In this document: positions 1 to 6,971 of the stretch, piece after piece | Layout: each line of letters starts with the position of its first letter | Numbering within the stretch: the first letter of the stretch is position 1 | Source: Sphingomonas taxi | GTDB taxonomy: Bacteria > Pseudomonadota > Alphaproteobacteria > Sphingomonadales > Sphingomonadaceae | Direction of reading: 5' to 3' | Assembly (NCBI GenBank): GCA_003243195.1 | Contig: QFQI01000002.1 | Location: 310,001-374,000 of the forward strand | DNA: 64,000 bases | Notes under the pieces: generated by a model | What the model saw: only the letters and a program-made list of their open reading frames with translations | Told to the model about the DNA's origin: nothing | Databases searched by the model: none | Program-made: the position numbers and the translations under genes

Positions 1-150
1 CGCCAGCGCCGTCTCCACCGCCCGCCCGGCGCGATCCGCGCCGGACGCGAACGGTCCCTCCAGCATCGCGCGCATCGCATCCACGTCGCGCGCAAACCCG
101 GCGGTATCGGCGCGTACGCCGATCACCAGCCGCTCGATTTCCTCATCCAT
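1..150 (-). CDS. Tail tape measure protein, GTA/phage type (gp11-like), 5' part only
   Basis: The last gene of the head-tail cassette in this window. Only the first 50 codons are present because the gene runs off the left edge. The product begins MDEEIERLVIGVRADTAGF, which resembles the N-terminus of GTA/phage tail tape measure proteins, the ruler of the tail tube. The ATG at 150 overlaps the end of the upstream tail-chaperone gene by 8 bp, the expected order of chaperone then tape measure. The call rests mainly on gene order; the diagnostic long helical body lies outside the window. Confidence 0.7.
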   Translation of the reverse strand, partial: MDEEIERLVIGVRADTAGFARDVDAMRAMLEGPFASGADRAGRAVETALA

Positions 151-337
151 CCGGAAACACCTCCTGCATCCGCGCGATCAGCCCCGCGTCGGGCGGCGGC
201 ACCGCTGGCGCCGCGCAGGCGCGCACCAGCGGTGCCAGCTCGTCGGGCGTCGCGCGCCAGAATTCGTCCGGCCGCCACCCGAACACCGCGCCCGCCAGTC
301 CCGCCAGCCGCACGGCGGCGTCGGCGAACGTCCTCAC
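143..337 (-). CDS. Phage tail assembly chaperone, GTA gp10.1-like (DUF2376 type)
   Basis: A 64-residue protein containing FGWRPDEFWRATPDEL, typical of the short tail assembly chaperones found just before the tape measure gene in GTA clusters (the 'GW.P..FW..T..EL' pattern). Such proteins bind the tape measure during tail assembly and are absent from the finished particle. The ATG at 337 overlaps the stop of the preceding gene as ATGA, suggesting translational coupling. In many tailed phages the two chaperone proteins come from one gene by frameshifting; here they are two overlapping genes in different frames. Confidence 0.8.
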   Translation of the reverse strand: MRTFADAAVRLAGLAGAVFGWRPDEFWRATPDELAPLVRACAAPAVPPPDAGLIARMQEVFPDG

Positions 338-648
338 TGCCCCGCCAGGATCTGCCGCAGCAGCACCTTCAGCGCCGGGGTCACCGCTGCGATGCCCTGC
401 GCCACCACCGCCTCGCCCAGCGCCGCGCGGGTCAGTGCCTCGGGCCCGCCATGCCGGCAGTGCCAGAACAGCGCCACCAGCTCCGCCAACGCCAGCCGCC
501 CGTCCGCCGCGCGCTCGACCAGCGCGAACAGCGGCCCCAGCTCCTGCTCCGCCGCCACCAGCGCCGCGAACGTCGGCCGCAGCACCAGCATCTCGCCGGC
601 GACGCGGACCGCCGCCTCGCCCCGCGCGGGATTGGGGGCGGAGGTCAC
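334..648 (-). CDS. GTA tail protein gp10-like (tail assembly chaperone family)
   Basis: The product has 104 residues from a GTG start at 648 that overlaps the major tail gene stop as GTGA. A longer reading frame extends upstream inside the tail gene, but the coupled GTG fits the pattern of the whole cassette. It carries RGEAAVRVAGEMLVLRPTFAAL and a region on LVALFWHCRHGG, matching the 'gene transfer agent family protein' group (GTA-gp10, related to tail assembly chaperones). Placement between major tail protein and gp10.1 is the canonical GTA order. Confidence 0.8.
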   Translation of the reverse strand: MTSAPNPARGEAAVRVAGEMLVLRPTFAALVAAEQELGPLFALVERAADGRLALAELVALFWHCRHGGPEALTRAALGEAVVAQGIAAVTPALKVLLRQILAGQ

Positions 649-1052
649 GCGCTCACCACCGCGCCGGAACTCTCCAGCGCCATCGTGTAGCTGCGCTCGC
701 CGTTGTAATCGCCGGCATAGTCCAGCCGCGTCACCAGGAACCGCCCGGTCATCGTCTCGCCGCTTTCGAACGTCAGCCGGTAATCGTCCAGCGTCCCCGC
801 CAGCGCGCTCGCCTTCACGCGCGTCTCCGCCGCCGATCCGGTGAAGACGCCGGCCGCCGACACGCTCACCGATCGCACGCCCGCGCCCGACAGCAACTCG
901 CGCCACCCGCCCGAATCCTTGCTGGTGATCGCCACCGCCTCGCCGTTGACGCTCAACTGCGTGGTGCGCAGCCCGGCCACGGTGCGATACGCCACCGGCG
1001 TGCCGCCATCGCCGACCTTCAGCAGGAACGCGCTGCCCTTCTCCGCCGCCAT
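645..1052 (-). CDS. Phage major tail protein, TP901-1 family (GTA gp9-like)
   Basis: A 135-residue tail tube protein. It starts MAAEKGSAFLLKVGDG and contains VAGLRTTQLSVNGEAV, WRELLSGAGVRSVSVSAAGVF and YNGERSYTMALESSG, the typical beta-rich layout of TP901-1/GTA major tail proteins. The ATG at 1052 has a strong ribosome binding site (GGAGGAGA) that overlaps the end of the previous gene, which fits a structural protein needed in many copies. It lies between the DUF3168 protein and the tail chaperones, as in GTA clusters. Confidence 0.88.
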   Translation of the reverse strand: MAAEKGSAFLLKVGDGGTPVAYRTVAGLRTTQLSVNGEAVAITSKDSGGWRELLSGAGVRSVSVSAAGVFTGSAAETRVKASALAGTLDDYRLTFESGETMTGRFLVTRLDYAGDYNGERSYTMALESSGAVVSA

Positions 1053-1053
1053 C

Positions 1054-1440
1054 TCAATTCTCCTCCATCATCCGCACCCGCACGTCGACCAGCGCGACCC
1101 ATCGCCCCGCGCCTTCGGCCAGCAGCGCGTTGCGCACCGGCGCGACCGTCACGATCCGCCATCCCGGAATGTCGCGGCCCAGCGCCAGCAGCGCCGCCTC
1201 GGCCTGCGCCGCCAGCCCCGCGCAGCGCGCGCCGCTCTCGCCTTCGTCGCGCACCGCGACACCGACACGCAGGTCGCGCCCGGCACGATCCTTGGTGCCC
1301 CAGTCGCCCGCGCTCAGTTCGCGCAGGGTCAGGAACGGCACCGTGCCCTTCGCGCGGGCGTCCTCGAACACCCGCGTCACCGCGACATCGGCCCGCATTC
1401 GCGCCAGCACCGCCGCGCGCAGCGTCGCCGCCGCGCTCAC
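1054..1440 (-). CDS. DUF3168 tail-completion protein (GTA gp8-like)
   Basis: The product has 128 residues if started at the GTG at 1440, which forms a GTGA overlap with the upstream stop; a start 12 bases earlier is possible. It contains FPLT-like KGTVPFLTLRELSAGDW, then a conserved acidic stretch (VRDEGESGARC) and RWVALVDVRVRMMEE at the C-terminus, matching DUF3168 / tail terminator-like proteins. These cap the tail tube during assembly. Next to the major tail gene, as in other GTA cassettes. Confidence 0.8.
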   Translation of the reverse strand: MSAAATLRAAVLARMRADVAVTRVFEDARAKGTVPFLTLRELSAGDWGTKDRAGRDLRVGVAVRDEGESGARCAGLAAQAEAALLALGRDIPGWRIVTVAPVRNALLAEGAGRWVALVDVRVRMMEEN

Positions 1441-1613
1441 TGCCGCCACCACGCCAGCGACGGATCGTCGACCCAGCGCCGCACCAGCCGCCGTCCCTCG
1501 ACAGCCACACCGTCGGCGCGCTCCTCCACCCGCGCGTCGGGCAGCGACACGCGCAGCCGTTCCGCCACCCGCGCGCGCACCGCCCGCACCCGCGCCGCGA
1601 TCGCGCGGCTCAT
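1437..1613 (-). CDS. Very small head-tail protein in the position of the head closure gene
   Basis: A 58-residue arginine-rich protein (starts MSRAIAARVRAVRARVAERL, ends DDPSLAWWRQ). It is joined to its neighbours by ATGA upstream and GTGA downstream overlaps, so it is very likely translated. In GTA clusters this slot (between gp6 connector and gp8) normally holds a head closure protein of roughly 110 residues; this product is about half that length and I cannot recognise that family in it. It may be a reduced or replaced head closure protein. Confidence 0.6.
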   Translation of the reverse strand: MSRAIAARVRAVRARVAERLRVSLPDARVEERADGVAVEGRRLVRRWVDDPSLAWWRQ

Positions 1614-2122
1614 GCGTGCACCGCCGCCGCCAGTCGCACCGCGCGGAATGGCCGCCACAGCGCGCTCACCGCGGTCGGCACCGGCGCGGCGCCCGCCCGG
1701 TCGCCGAATAGATGCGCCGCCAGCATCACCACCCCCTGCCGCAGCGGCGCGGGCAAGGCTGCCCAGCCGCTCGCCAGCCCGGCGGTGAACGTCACCTGCA
1801 CCGCCACCGCGCTCTTGACCCAGCCCAGGCCGTCGGCGTCGATATCCACGCTCGCCGCGCCCGCGACGATCGCGCGCACGGGGGCCGCCGGCAGCTCCTG
1901 CCAGTTCGCCGCGCCGCGCATGTCGGCGACGATCTCGCGCACGATCAGCACGCGCCCCGTGAACTGTTCCGCCAGCCCCAGCGCGCTTTCGATGAACGCG
2001 ATCGCCAGCGCATCGTCGTCGATCGTCGCGGCGCGCAGCTCCGCCTTCACCGCCGCCAGCGCCAGCGCGCGGTCGGCGGCGCCCAGCGTCACCGCGCCGG
2101 GCCCGCCCGTCACGATTGCCAT
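1610..2122 (-). CDS. Head-tail connector protein (GTA gp6-like)
   Basis: A 170-residue protein from the ATG at 2122. It has the features of phage gp6-like connectors: an N-terminal helical segment (AAVKAELRAATIDDDALAIA, FIESALGLAEQFTGR), a central beta region ending in VQVTFTAGLASGWAALPAP, and LRQGVVMLAAHLFGDR followed by a tail ending ALWRPFRAVRL. The 'P..LRQ...L.A.H.F' block is characteristic. The connector sits under the portal ring. It is separated from the capsid gene by a 116-bp spacer with inverted repeats and coupled to the next gene by ATGA. Confidence 0.85.
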   Translation of the reverse strand: MAIVTGGPGAVTLGAADRALALAAVKAELRAATIDDDALAIAFIESALGLAEQFTGRVLIVREIVADMRGAANWQELPAAPVRAIVAGAASVDIDADGLGWVKSAVAVQVTFTAGLASGWAALPAPLRQGVVMLAAHLFGDRAGAAPVPTAVSALWRPFRAVRLAAAVHA

Positions 2123-2212
2123 GCCTGTTGTCCCTTTTCTGATGTCGTTACCACGAGGGCAGGACCGACAGACGGGGCGGCGTCGCCGCCCTGCTGCCCG
2201 GCCTTGCCGAGT

Positions 2213-2238
2213 CCCGGAATTGCGATCGCAATTGCGGG
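2213..2238. repeat. Imperfect 26-bp inverted repeat just after the capsid stop codon
   Basis: The core AATTGCGATCGCAATT (2218-2233) is a perfect 16-bp palindrome, flanked by CCCG (2213-2216) and CGGG (2235-2238) which also pair, leaving a single mismatch. In RNA it would fold with a GATC loop. It abuts the capsid stop codon (2239-2241). A second GC-rich inverted repeat (GGGCGGC, 3-base loop, GCCGCCC) lies at about 2175-2191. There is no following T-run on the transcribed strand, so mRNA stabilisation or partial attenuation is more likely than full termination. Function is inferred. Confidence 0.6.
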
Positions 2239-3240
2239 CTAGGCGGCGGCGAACCGCAGCAGCTTGATCGCCTCGCTGTTCGACACGCACCCGCCGACGC
2301 GCTTGGTGGCGTAGAAGGTCACGAAGGGCTTGTTGCTGTACGGGTCGCGCAGCACGTTGGTCTCGCTGCGTTCGGCGATCAGGTAGCCGAGCCGGAAGTT
2401 GCCGAACGCCACCGAATGGCTGTTCGCGGCGATGTCCGGCATGTCCTCGGCCTCCACCACCGGATAGCCGAGCAGCGTGGCGGGCTGCCCCGACGCCATG
2501 CTCGGCTGCCACAGGAACTGGCCGTCGCTGGTCTTGAACTTGCGGATGCGCGCCGCCGTCGTCGCGTTCATCACGAACGCCGCGCCCTGCCGGTATGGCG
2601 CGCGCAGCGCCTGCACCAGGTCGATCAGCCGCTCGGCGCCGTTCGCCGCGAAGTCGCCCGCCGCGCCGCTCGGCAGATATTGCAGCGTCCCGAACGGCCG
2701 CGTCGCATCGCCGGTCGCCGCGGTCGGCGCCTGCAGGAAGCCTTTCGGCCGGTTCGTGCCATTGCCGTTCACGAACGCGGCGCCTTCCGCCTTGGCGAAT
2801 TCCGCCGCGATCTCGCCGGCCAGCCAGCCCTCGACGTCGAACAGCGCATCGTCCAGCATCGCCTGGCTGGCGGACGGATTGGCGAACAGCTCGCCCATCG
2901 GCGGCGCGATCTCCACGAAGCTCGGGGTCGCCGTCACCGGGCGCGCATCCGTCTCCGCCGCCCAGCCCGATGGCGTGCCGCCGGTCGTCACCAGCTTGCG
3001 ATACCCCGCCGATCCGACCTGCACCACGTTCGCGATGCTGCGGATCGGGCTGGCGCTCCTCAGCATCGTGTCGATCTGCGCGTCGATTTCCTTCGGGATC
3101 GCATAACCGCCCTGATCGCCGGTCGTGCCTGTGAACGCCTTCAACTCGATCGTCGCGCCCGACCTCACGAAGCCGTCGAACACGCCACCACCCACGCGCG
3201 CGCCATCCAGCACCGGGCGTGCCACCACCGTATCGCTCAT
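2239..3240 (-). CDS. Major capsid protein, HK97 fold (GTA gp5-like), short N-terminus
   Basis: The product has 333 residues. Landmarks are GGYAIPKEIDAQIDTMLRS near residue 45, GYRKLVTTGGTPSGWAAETD, a helix region on LFANPSASQAMLDDALFDVEGWLAGEIAAEFAKAEG, FVNGNGTNRPKGFL and a C-terminus with FGNFRLGYLIAERSE and PFVTFYATKRVGG, all typical of phage HK97-type capsids. Related GTA capsids usually carry about 100 extra N-terminal residues (the scaffold-like delta domain removed by the protease); here only about 40 residues precede the conserved 'GGY.IP' block. Start at 3240 has GGAGAA 5 bases upstream. A hairpin lies between it and the protease gene. Confidence 0.92.
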   Translation of the reverse strand: MSDTVVARPVLDGARVGGGVFDGFVRSGATIELKAFTGTTGDQGGYAIPKEIDAQIDTMLRSASPIRSIANVVQVGSAGYRKLVTTGGTPSGWAAETDARPVTATPSFVEIAPPMGELFANPSASQAMLDDALFDVEGWLAGEIAAEFAKAEGAAFVNGNGTNRPKGFLQAPTAATGDATRPFGTLQYLPSGAAGDFAANGAERLIDLVQALRAPYRQGAAFVMNATTAARIRKFKTSDGQFLWQPSMASGQPATLLGYPVVEAEDMPDIAANSHSVAFGNFRLGYLIAERSETNVLRDPYSNKPFVTFYATKRVGGCVSNSEAIKLLRFAAA

Positions 3241-3256
3241 GATCTTCTCCGTGAAA

Positions 3257-3278
3257 GGCCGCCTCCGAAGAGGCGGCC
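3257..3278 (-). promoter_or_regulatory. Perfect 9-bp hairpin with UUCG tetraloop upstream of the capsid gene
   Basis: On the transcribed (minus) strand the arms GGCCGCCTC (3278-3270) and GAGGCGGCC (3265-3257) enclose TTCG, i.e. a C(UUCG)G loop, the most stable RNA tetraloop type. Only three T residues follow before the capsid ribosome binding site, so it is a poor full terminator. It lies in a 66-bp spacer, whereas most genes in this cassette overlap. It may be a partial terminator, an RNA-processing stop or a stabiliser that sets capsid mRNA apart from the upstream genes. The fold is visible; the role is inferred. Confidence 0.7.
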
Positions 3279-3306
3279 GAAAGGGGGCTCACCGCGAGCC
3301 CCGAAC

Positions 3307-3675
3307 TCAGATCTCGTGGATCGCGTCCACCCGCGCGGCCGCCTGCATCGGCACCGCCACCAGGCTCACCTCGATCAGGTCGGCGCGCAGGATCGCCCGC
3401 CACGCGCCCTGCCGCACGGCGCGGGCCCGGTATCCGACCGACAGCCCCGGCAGCGCGCGACATCGCACCAGCCGCGCCACCTCGGCGTCGTCGACCCGCG
3501 CCTCCACGCGCAGCCCGCGCGCATCCTCGCCGATCGCGGTCAGCACGCCGACCGGCGCGCCGCGATGCTGCATCAGCAGCGGCACCGCGCCCATGCCCGC
3601 GAACGCGCCGGGCCGGAACAGGTCGCCGGCGCGGTCGGCGCGGTCGAACACCGCGGCATAGCCCGCGATCCTCAC
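3307..3675 (-). CDS. HK97-family prohead protease (GTA gp4-like)
   Basis: A 122-residue product from a GTG at 3675 that overlaps the preceding stop (GTGA). Contains RIAGYAAVFDRADRAGDLFRPGAF, LLMQHRGAPVGVL with the catalytic-type His, and RALPGLSVGYRA with the nucleophile-type Ser region, then RADLIEVSLVAVPMQAAARV, the standard S78 prohead protease pattern. It normally cleaves the capsid N-terminal scaffold during maturation; that target seems to be missing in the capsid here, so its substrate is unclear. A long upstream extension of the same frame is an artefact of high GC. Confidence 0.88.
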   Translation of the reverse strand: MRIAGYAAVFDRADRAGDLFRPGAFAGMGAVPLLMQHRGAPVGVLTAIGEDARGLRVEARVDDAEVARLVRCRALPGLSVGYRARAVRQGAWRAILRADLIEVSLVAVPMQAAARVDAIHEI

Positions 3676-4013
3676 TTCACGCTCTCGTGAAAACCCAGCC
3701 GCACCGCCAGCCCGACCAGCAACAGCGCCCAGGTCATCCGCACCGCCCAGGCGAGCAGCGCGCGCCACACCGATCTCTTGGCATCGCGCCACGCCTTCAG
3801 CAGCTCGCGCAGTTCCGCCACGTCGCCCGCCGCGCCGGGGTCGGCGAGTCCCAGCCGCGTCAGCGCGCGCACCGCGCCCAGCTCGCCCGCTTCCTCCGCG
3901 ATCGCGCGCAGGGTCGCGATATCCGCGCCCTCGCCGCGCCCCTGCGCCATCAACTGCGCCAGCACGCGCCCGCCATTCACGGCGCTCCCGGGTGCGCTCC
4001 CCGCCGCGTTCAT
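3672..4013 (-). CDS. Small protein with C-terminal membrane helix between portal and protease (GTA gp3.5 position)
   Basis: A 113-residue protein. The first two thirds are soluble and Ala/Gly/Leu-rich with an acidic helical segment (ATLRAIAEEAGELGAV), followed by a basic KAWRDAKRSVWR and one hydrophobic helix (LLAWAVRMTWALLLVGLAV) near the C-terminus. It overlaps the portal stop by ATGA and the protease start by GTGA. A small protein of this type is usual at this site in sphingomonad GTA-like clusters (I believe the DUF6127 group, not verified). Its role is unknown. Confidence 0.7.
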   Translation of the reverse strand: MNAAGSAPGSAVNGGRVLAQLMAQGRGEGADIATLRAIAEEAGELGAVRALTRLGLADPGAAGDVAELRELLKAWRDAKRSVWRALLAWAVRMTWALLLVGLAVRLGFHESVK

Positions 4014-5089
4014 TGCCAGTCCACCATCTGGCGCTTCTCATCTGCCGAAATGAAGTCGGCCGCGGCCACCATCCGCCACAGCCGCTCGCGATCCTCGACC
4101 AGCGTGGGCACGCGGTCCAGGTCGATCTGCAACGTCGCGCCGGCGAACCATTCCGCCAGCCCGTCGCGCAGCCCGGACAGGATCGCCCCCGCCAGCGGCA
4201 GCACGGTCAGCCGCCACAGCGCCTTGTTCGCCTCCTTGTAATTGGCGTGCGTGCTGTCGCCGGGCAGCCCCAGCAGCATCGGCGGCACGCCGAAGCCCAG
4301 CGCGATCTCGCGCGCCGCCGCCGCGCGGGTGCCCGCGAAATCCATGTCGGCCGGGGTCAGGCTCATCGCCTGCCACTTCAGCCCGCCTTCCAGCAGCATC
4401 GGCCGCCCGGCATTGGCGGCGCCGGCGAACCCCGCCTCCATCTCCTCGCGCAGCCGGCCGAACTGCTCGGGGGACAGCACCGAGCCGTCGCCCGCATCAT
4501 AGACCAGTGCGCCGGACGGCCGCGCGGCATTGTCGAGCAGCGCCTTGCTCCACGCCCCGGCCGCATTGTGGATCGCGATCGCCCCCGATGCCGCCGCCAG
4601 GCACCCCAGCCCGTAATGATCGTCGACCGGGTTGAAGCGCCGCACATGGATCACGCTCGCCGCGTCCAGCCGCGTGGTGCGCACCCCGACCCGGTAAAGA
4701 TACGCCCCCGGCCACCCGTCCGCGCCCAGCTCGACGCTGACGCGTTCGGGCCGGAGCGCGAACAGCTCGGCCGCCTGCCCCTCGGCATCGCGCAGGATCT
4801 GCACGAACGCATTGCCGTGCAGCAGCAGTTGCGCTGCCACCGCCTCCAGCAAGCCGCGTCCCGCCACCAGCGCGCGCAGCCGCGCGTCGCCCACATCCAG
4901 CGGCGCGCCCTCGACGCTCTCCGCGACCAGCTTCACCGCGCGCTGCGCCACCGCATTGCCGCAATAGCCGGCGCGCACCTGCGCCTCATAGCCCTGTGGC
5001 CATTCCCCGACCGGCCGCGCCATCGCGCCGGCCCGCCCCAACGCCGGACGCGCGACCGCGCGCCCGGATTTCCATCCGAACCATGCCAT
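4010..5089 (-). CDS. Phage portal protein, HK97 family (GTA gp3-like)
   Basis: A 359-residue product starting MAWFGWKSGR at 5089, with GGAGAA placed 5 bases upstream; an ORF extension to 5128 lacks such support. Conserved portal features include CVNAVAQ-like CGNAVAQRAVKLVAESVEG, LLLHGNAFVQILRD, GLGCLAAASGAIAIHNAAG, WSKALLDNAARPSGAL and FGVPPMLLGLPGDSTHANYKEANKALW. The portal forms the dodecameric DNA entry ring at one capsid vertex and docks the terminase. The gene is somewhat short for the family (often near 390-430 residues) but all main blocks are present. Confidence 0.93.
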   Translation of the reverse strand: MAWFGWKSGRAVARPALGRAGAMARPVGEWPQGYEAQVRAGYCGNAVAQRAVKLVAESVEGAPLDVGDARLRALVAGRGLLEAVAAQLLLHGNAFVQILRDAEGQAAELFALRPERVSVELGADGWPGAYLYRVGVRTTRLDAASVIHVRRFNPVDDHYGLGCLAAASGAIAIHNAAGAWSKALLDNAARPSGALVYDAGDGSVLSPEQFGRLREEMEAGFAGAANAGRPMLLEGGLKWQAMSLTPADMDFAGTRAAAAREIALGFGVPPMLLGLPGDSTHANYKEANKALWRLTVLPLAGAILSGLRDGLAEWFAGATLQIDLDRVPTLVEDRERLWRMVAAADFISADEKRQMVDWQ

Positions 5090-5159
5090 GCCCGTTCTCC
5101 GCAATCGAAAGCCTCGCGGCCGCGGCATCCCCGCCGCGGCCGTTCGCGCCAGGCGCGCG

Positions 5160-6455
5160 CTACATCACGCGCACCCGCATCTCGCCCTGCCGGTCCAGCA
5201 GCAGCGCGGTCAGCGCCCATATGCAGGCGTCGGCGCGGTCCGGGGAGCGCCCCGGCCCCTCATATCCGCCGCCCGCCACCAGCCCGGCGAGTTCATCCTC
5301 CAGCGCCGGGAAGGCGCGCGCATGCCACACCCGCCCCGCCTCGTAGAGCGCGGCGATCGGCTCGGCGCGCGCCGCCTTCCCGCGCGTGGCATGGACCAGC
5401 CGGATCGGCAGCGTCGCCTGCGCCGCGCGCAGCACCTGCTCGACCATCGCCCCGCCCTGGTTCGCCTCCGCGATCACGCGTTCGGCCCGCACGCGCTCCG
5501 CGCAGGCCGCCACCGCCTTCGCCCAGCGGTCCGGGCTCGCGCCCGTCACGCTGGCGTCCTCGATCACATAGCCATGCCCGTCGCGCCCGACGCCGGCCGC
5601 GACGATCCCGCATGCATCGCCGCCGACCCCCGCCGGCGGGTCCACGCCCACCACCACGCGGATCAGCTCGGGCGCGCGCGTCGTGCGCTGCCGTTCGATC
5701 AGCGCGCGCGGCCACAGGGCGCCCGCGACATCCTCGACCAGTTCGCCGTCCAGTTCCTGTCGTCCCAGCCGCGTGCCGCCGTAGCTGGCCTCCATCGCCC
5801 GCACGAAGGCGTCGGGCAGGTGGCGATTGTCGTGCGTGCGCCCGCGCGTCACCACCGTATCCGCCCCCGACGCCACCGCGCGCATCAGCGCGTTGGCGCG
5901 CGGCGTGGTGGTCACCAGCACGCGCGGCCGCTCGCCCAGCCGCAATCCCATCGCGAGGTTGTCCCATGCCGCCGGTGCGCTCCATTTCGCGAGTTCGTCG
6001 GCCCAGGCGAAATGATGCTCCGGCCCGCGCAGCTTCTCCGGGGCCGCCGCCGAATAGACCTGTGCGCTCGCACCACTGGCGAAGCGCACCTCGCCGCTGG
6101 ACGGCCGCCACATCACCGGCTCGGCGGCGCGCGCCACCGCGATCAACCCGCTTGGTCCCTCCACCATCACCTTGCGCGCGTCCTCGATGGTCGCGCCCAC
6201 CAAAGCGATCCGCGCCTTCGGCACCGCGCGCGCCATCGCGCTCACCCATTCCGCGCCGGCACGCGTCTTGCCGAAACCGCGCCCGGCCTGCAGCAGCCAC
6301 ACCCGCCACACGCCGGGCGGGGGCAACTGCCCGGCATGCGCCCACACATCCCATGCCTGTTCCAGCTCGCCCAGCGCCGCGCCGCTCAGCCGCGCCACCA
6401 GCCGTTCGCGGTCGTCCGACGGAAGCTGCGCCAGCCAGCGGACCCCCGCGCTCAT
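5160..6455 (-). CDS. Terminase large subunit (GTA gp2-like), DNA packaging ATPase/nuclease
   Basis: A 431-residue product; the ATG at 6455 overlaps the small terminase stop (ATGA). The Walker A motif is GRGFGKT at residues 58-64 and a Walker B-like region is HHFAWADELAKW. The C-terminal half carries VVGVDPPAG (first nuclease acidic residue), EANQGG and the final DRADACIWALTAL block typical of terminase RNase H-fold nucleases. It pumps DNA into the prohead. Both domains appear intact. It lies 70 bp upstream of the portal gene, as in GTA and phage modules. Confidence 0.94.
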   Translation of the reverse strand: MSAGVRWLAQLPSDDRERLVARLSGAALGELEQAWDVWAHAGQLPPPGVWRVWLLQAGRGFGKTRAGAEWVSAMARAVPKARIALVGATIEDARKVMVEGPSGLIAVARAAEPVMWRPSSGEVRFASGASAQVYSAAAPEKLRGPEHHFAWADELAKWSAPAAWDNLAMGLRLGERPRVLVTTTPRANALMRAVASGADTVVTRGRTHDNRHLPDAFVRAMEASYGGTRLGRQELDGELVEDVAGALWPRALIERQRTTRAPELIRVVVGVDPPAGVGGDACGIVAAGVGRDGHGYVIEDASVTGASPDRWAKAVAACAERVRAERVIAEANQGGAMVEQVLRAAQATLPIRLVHATRGKAARAEPIAALYEAGRVWHARAFPALEDELAGLVAGGGYEGPGRSPDRADACIWALTALLLDRQGEMRVRVM

Positions 6456-6946
6456 GCCGGCTCCGTGGTGCCGGAGCGTTTGGCGTACACCCGCAACCGC
6501 CGCAGCAACTCGCGCTCGGCGCGCTGCCGCGCGGCGCGATCGCCGCCGCGGTTCGGCGCGGGTTCGGGCGGCGTGACCGCGCCGCGATGCCGTTCGAGGA
6601 GCAGCATCGCGGCGCCCACATCCATCTTCGTGTCGGTCGTGCCCGACACCTGCCGGATCACCGCCGCCTCCAGCCGGTCGTATCCGACATCCAGCGCCCG
6701 CCGCCACAGCGCCGCAAAGGTCCGGTCGCCGCGCCGCTTCGCATAGGCGTCGCGCGCGGTCATCCCCGCGGCGGCGGCCGCCGCCGCCACGTCACCCGCC
6801 ATCGCGAAATGATCGAAGAAGCGGTCGCGTCGTTCCCGGGTCCACCCCGCCGCCCCCGCCGCGCCGGTCGCGACCGGCGCGATCGCCGCGTCGCTTCGGG
6901 CCGTCCCGGCGCACGAGCCCGCCCGCCCGCTTTCCTCCTCGCCCAT
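6452..6946 (-). CDS. Small terminase subunit-like protein (GTA gp1-like)
   Basis: A 164-residue product from the ATG at 6946. This start is chosen because GGGAGG lies 5 bases upstream; the frame is open to a TTG at 6967. The N-terminal region contains WTRERRDRFFDHFAMAGDVAAAAAAAGM, a helix-turn-helix-like segment followed by DAYAKRRGDRTFAALWRRALDVGYDRLEAAVIRQV, the arrangement of GTA small terminases. The C-terminal part (ELLRRLRVYAKRSG) is basic. First gene of the cassette; it couples to the large subunit by ATGA. Confidence 0.8.
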   Translation of the reverse strand: MGEEESGRAGSCAGTARSDAAIAPVATGAAGAAGWTRERRDRFFDHFAMAGDVAAAAAAAGMTARDAYAKRRGDRTFAALWRRALDVGYDRLEAAVIRQVSGTTDTKMDVGAAMLLLERHRGAVTPPEPAPNRGGDRAARQRAERELLRRLRVYAKRSGTTEPA

Positions 6947-6971
6947 CACGCCCTCCCATAGCCCCAACGCG

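Noticed and set aside
2222..2229. GCGATCGC in the capsid-connector spacer as a HIP1-type genome-wide repeat
   Set aside because: HIP1 abundance is a cyanobacterial trait; here the octamer is simply the centre of a larger local palindrome.
3992..6961. A 989-codon open frame on the plus strand across the portal and terminase genes
   Set aside because: Its translation is Arg/Pro/His-rich low complexity, antiparallel to clearly recognisable phage genes. Long antisense frames are expected at this GC content.
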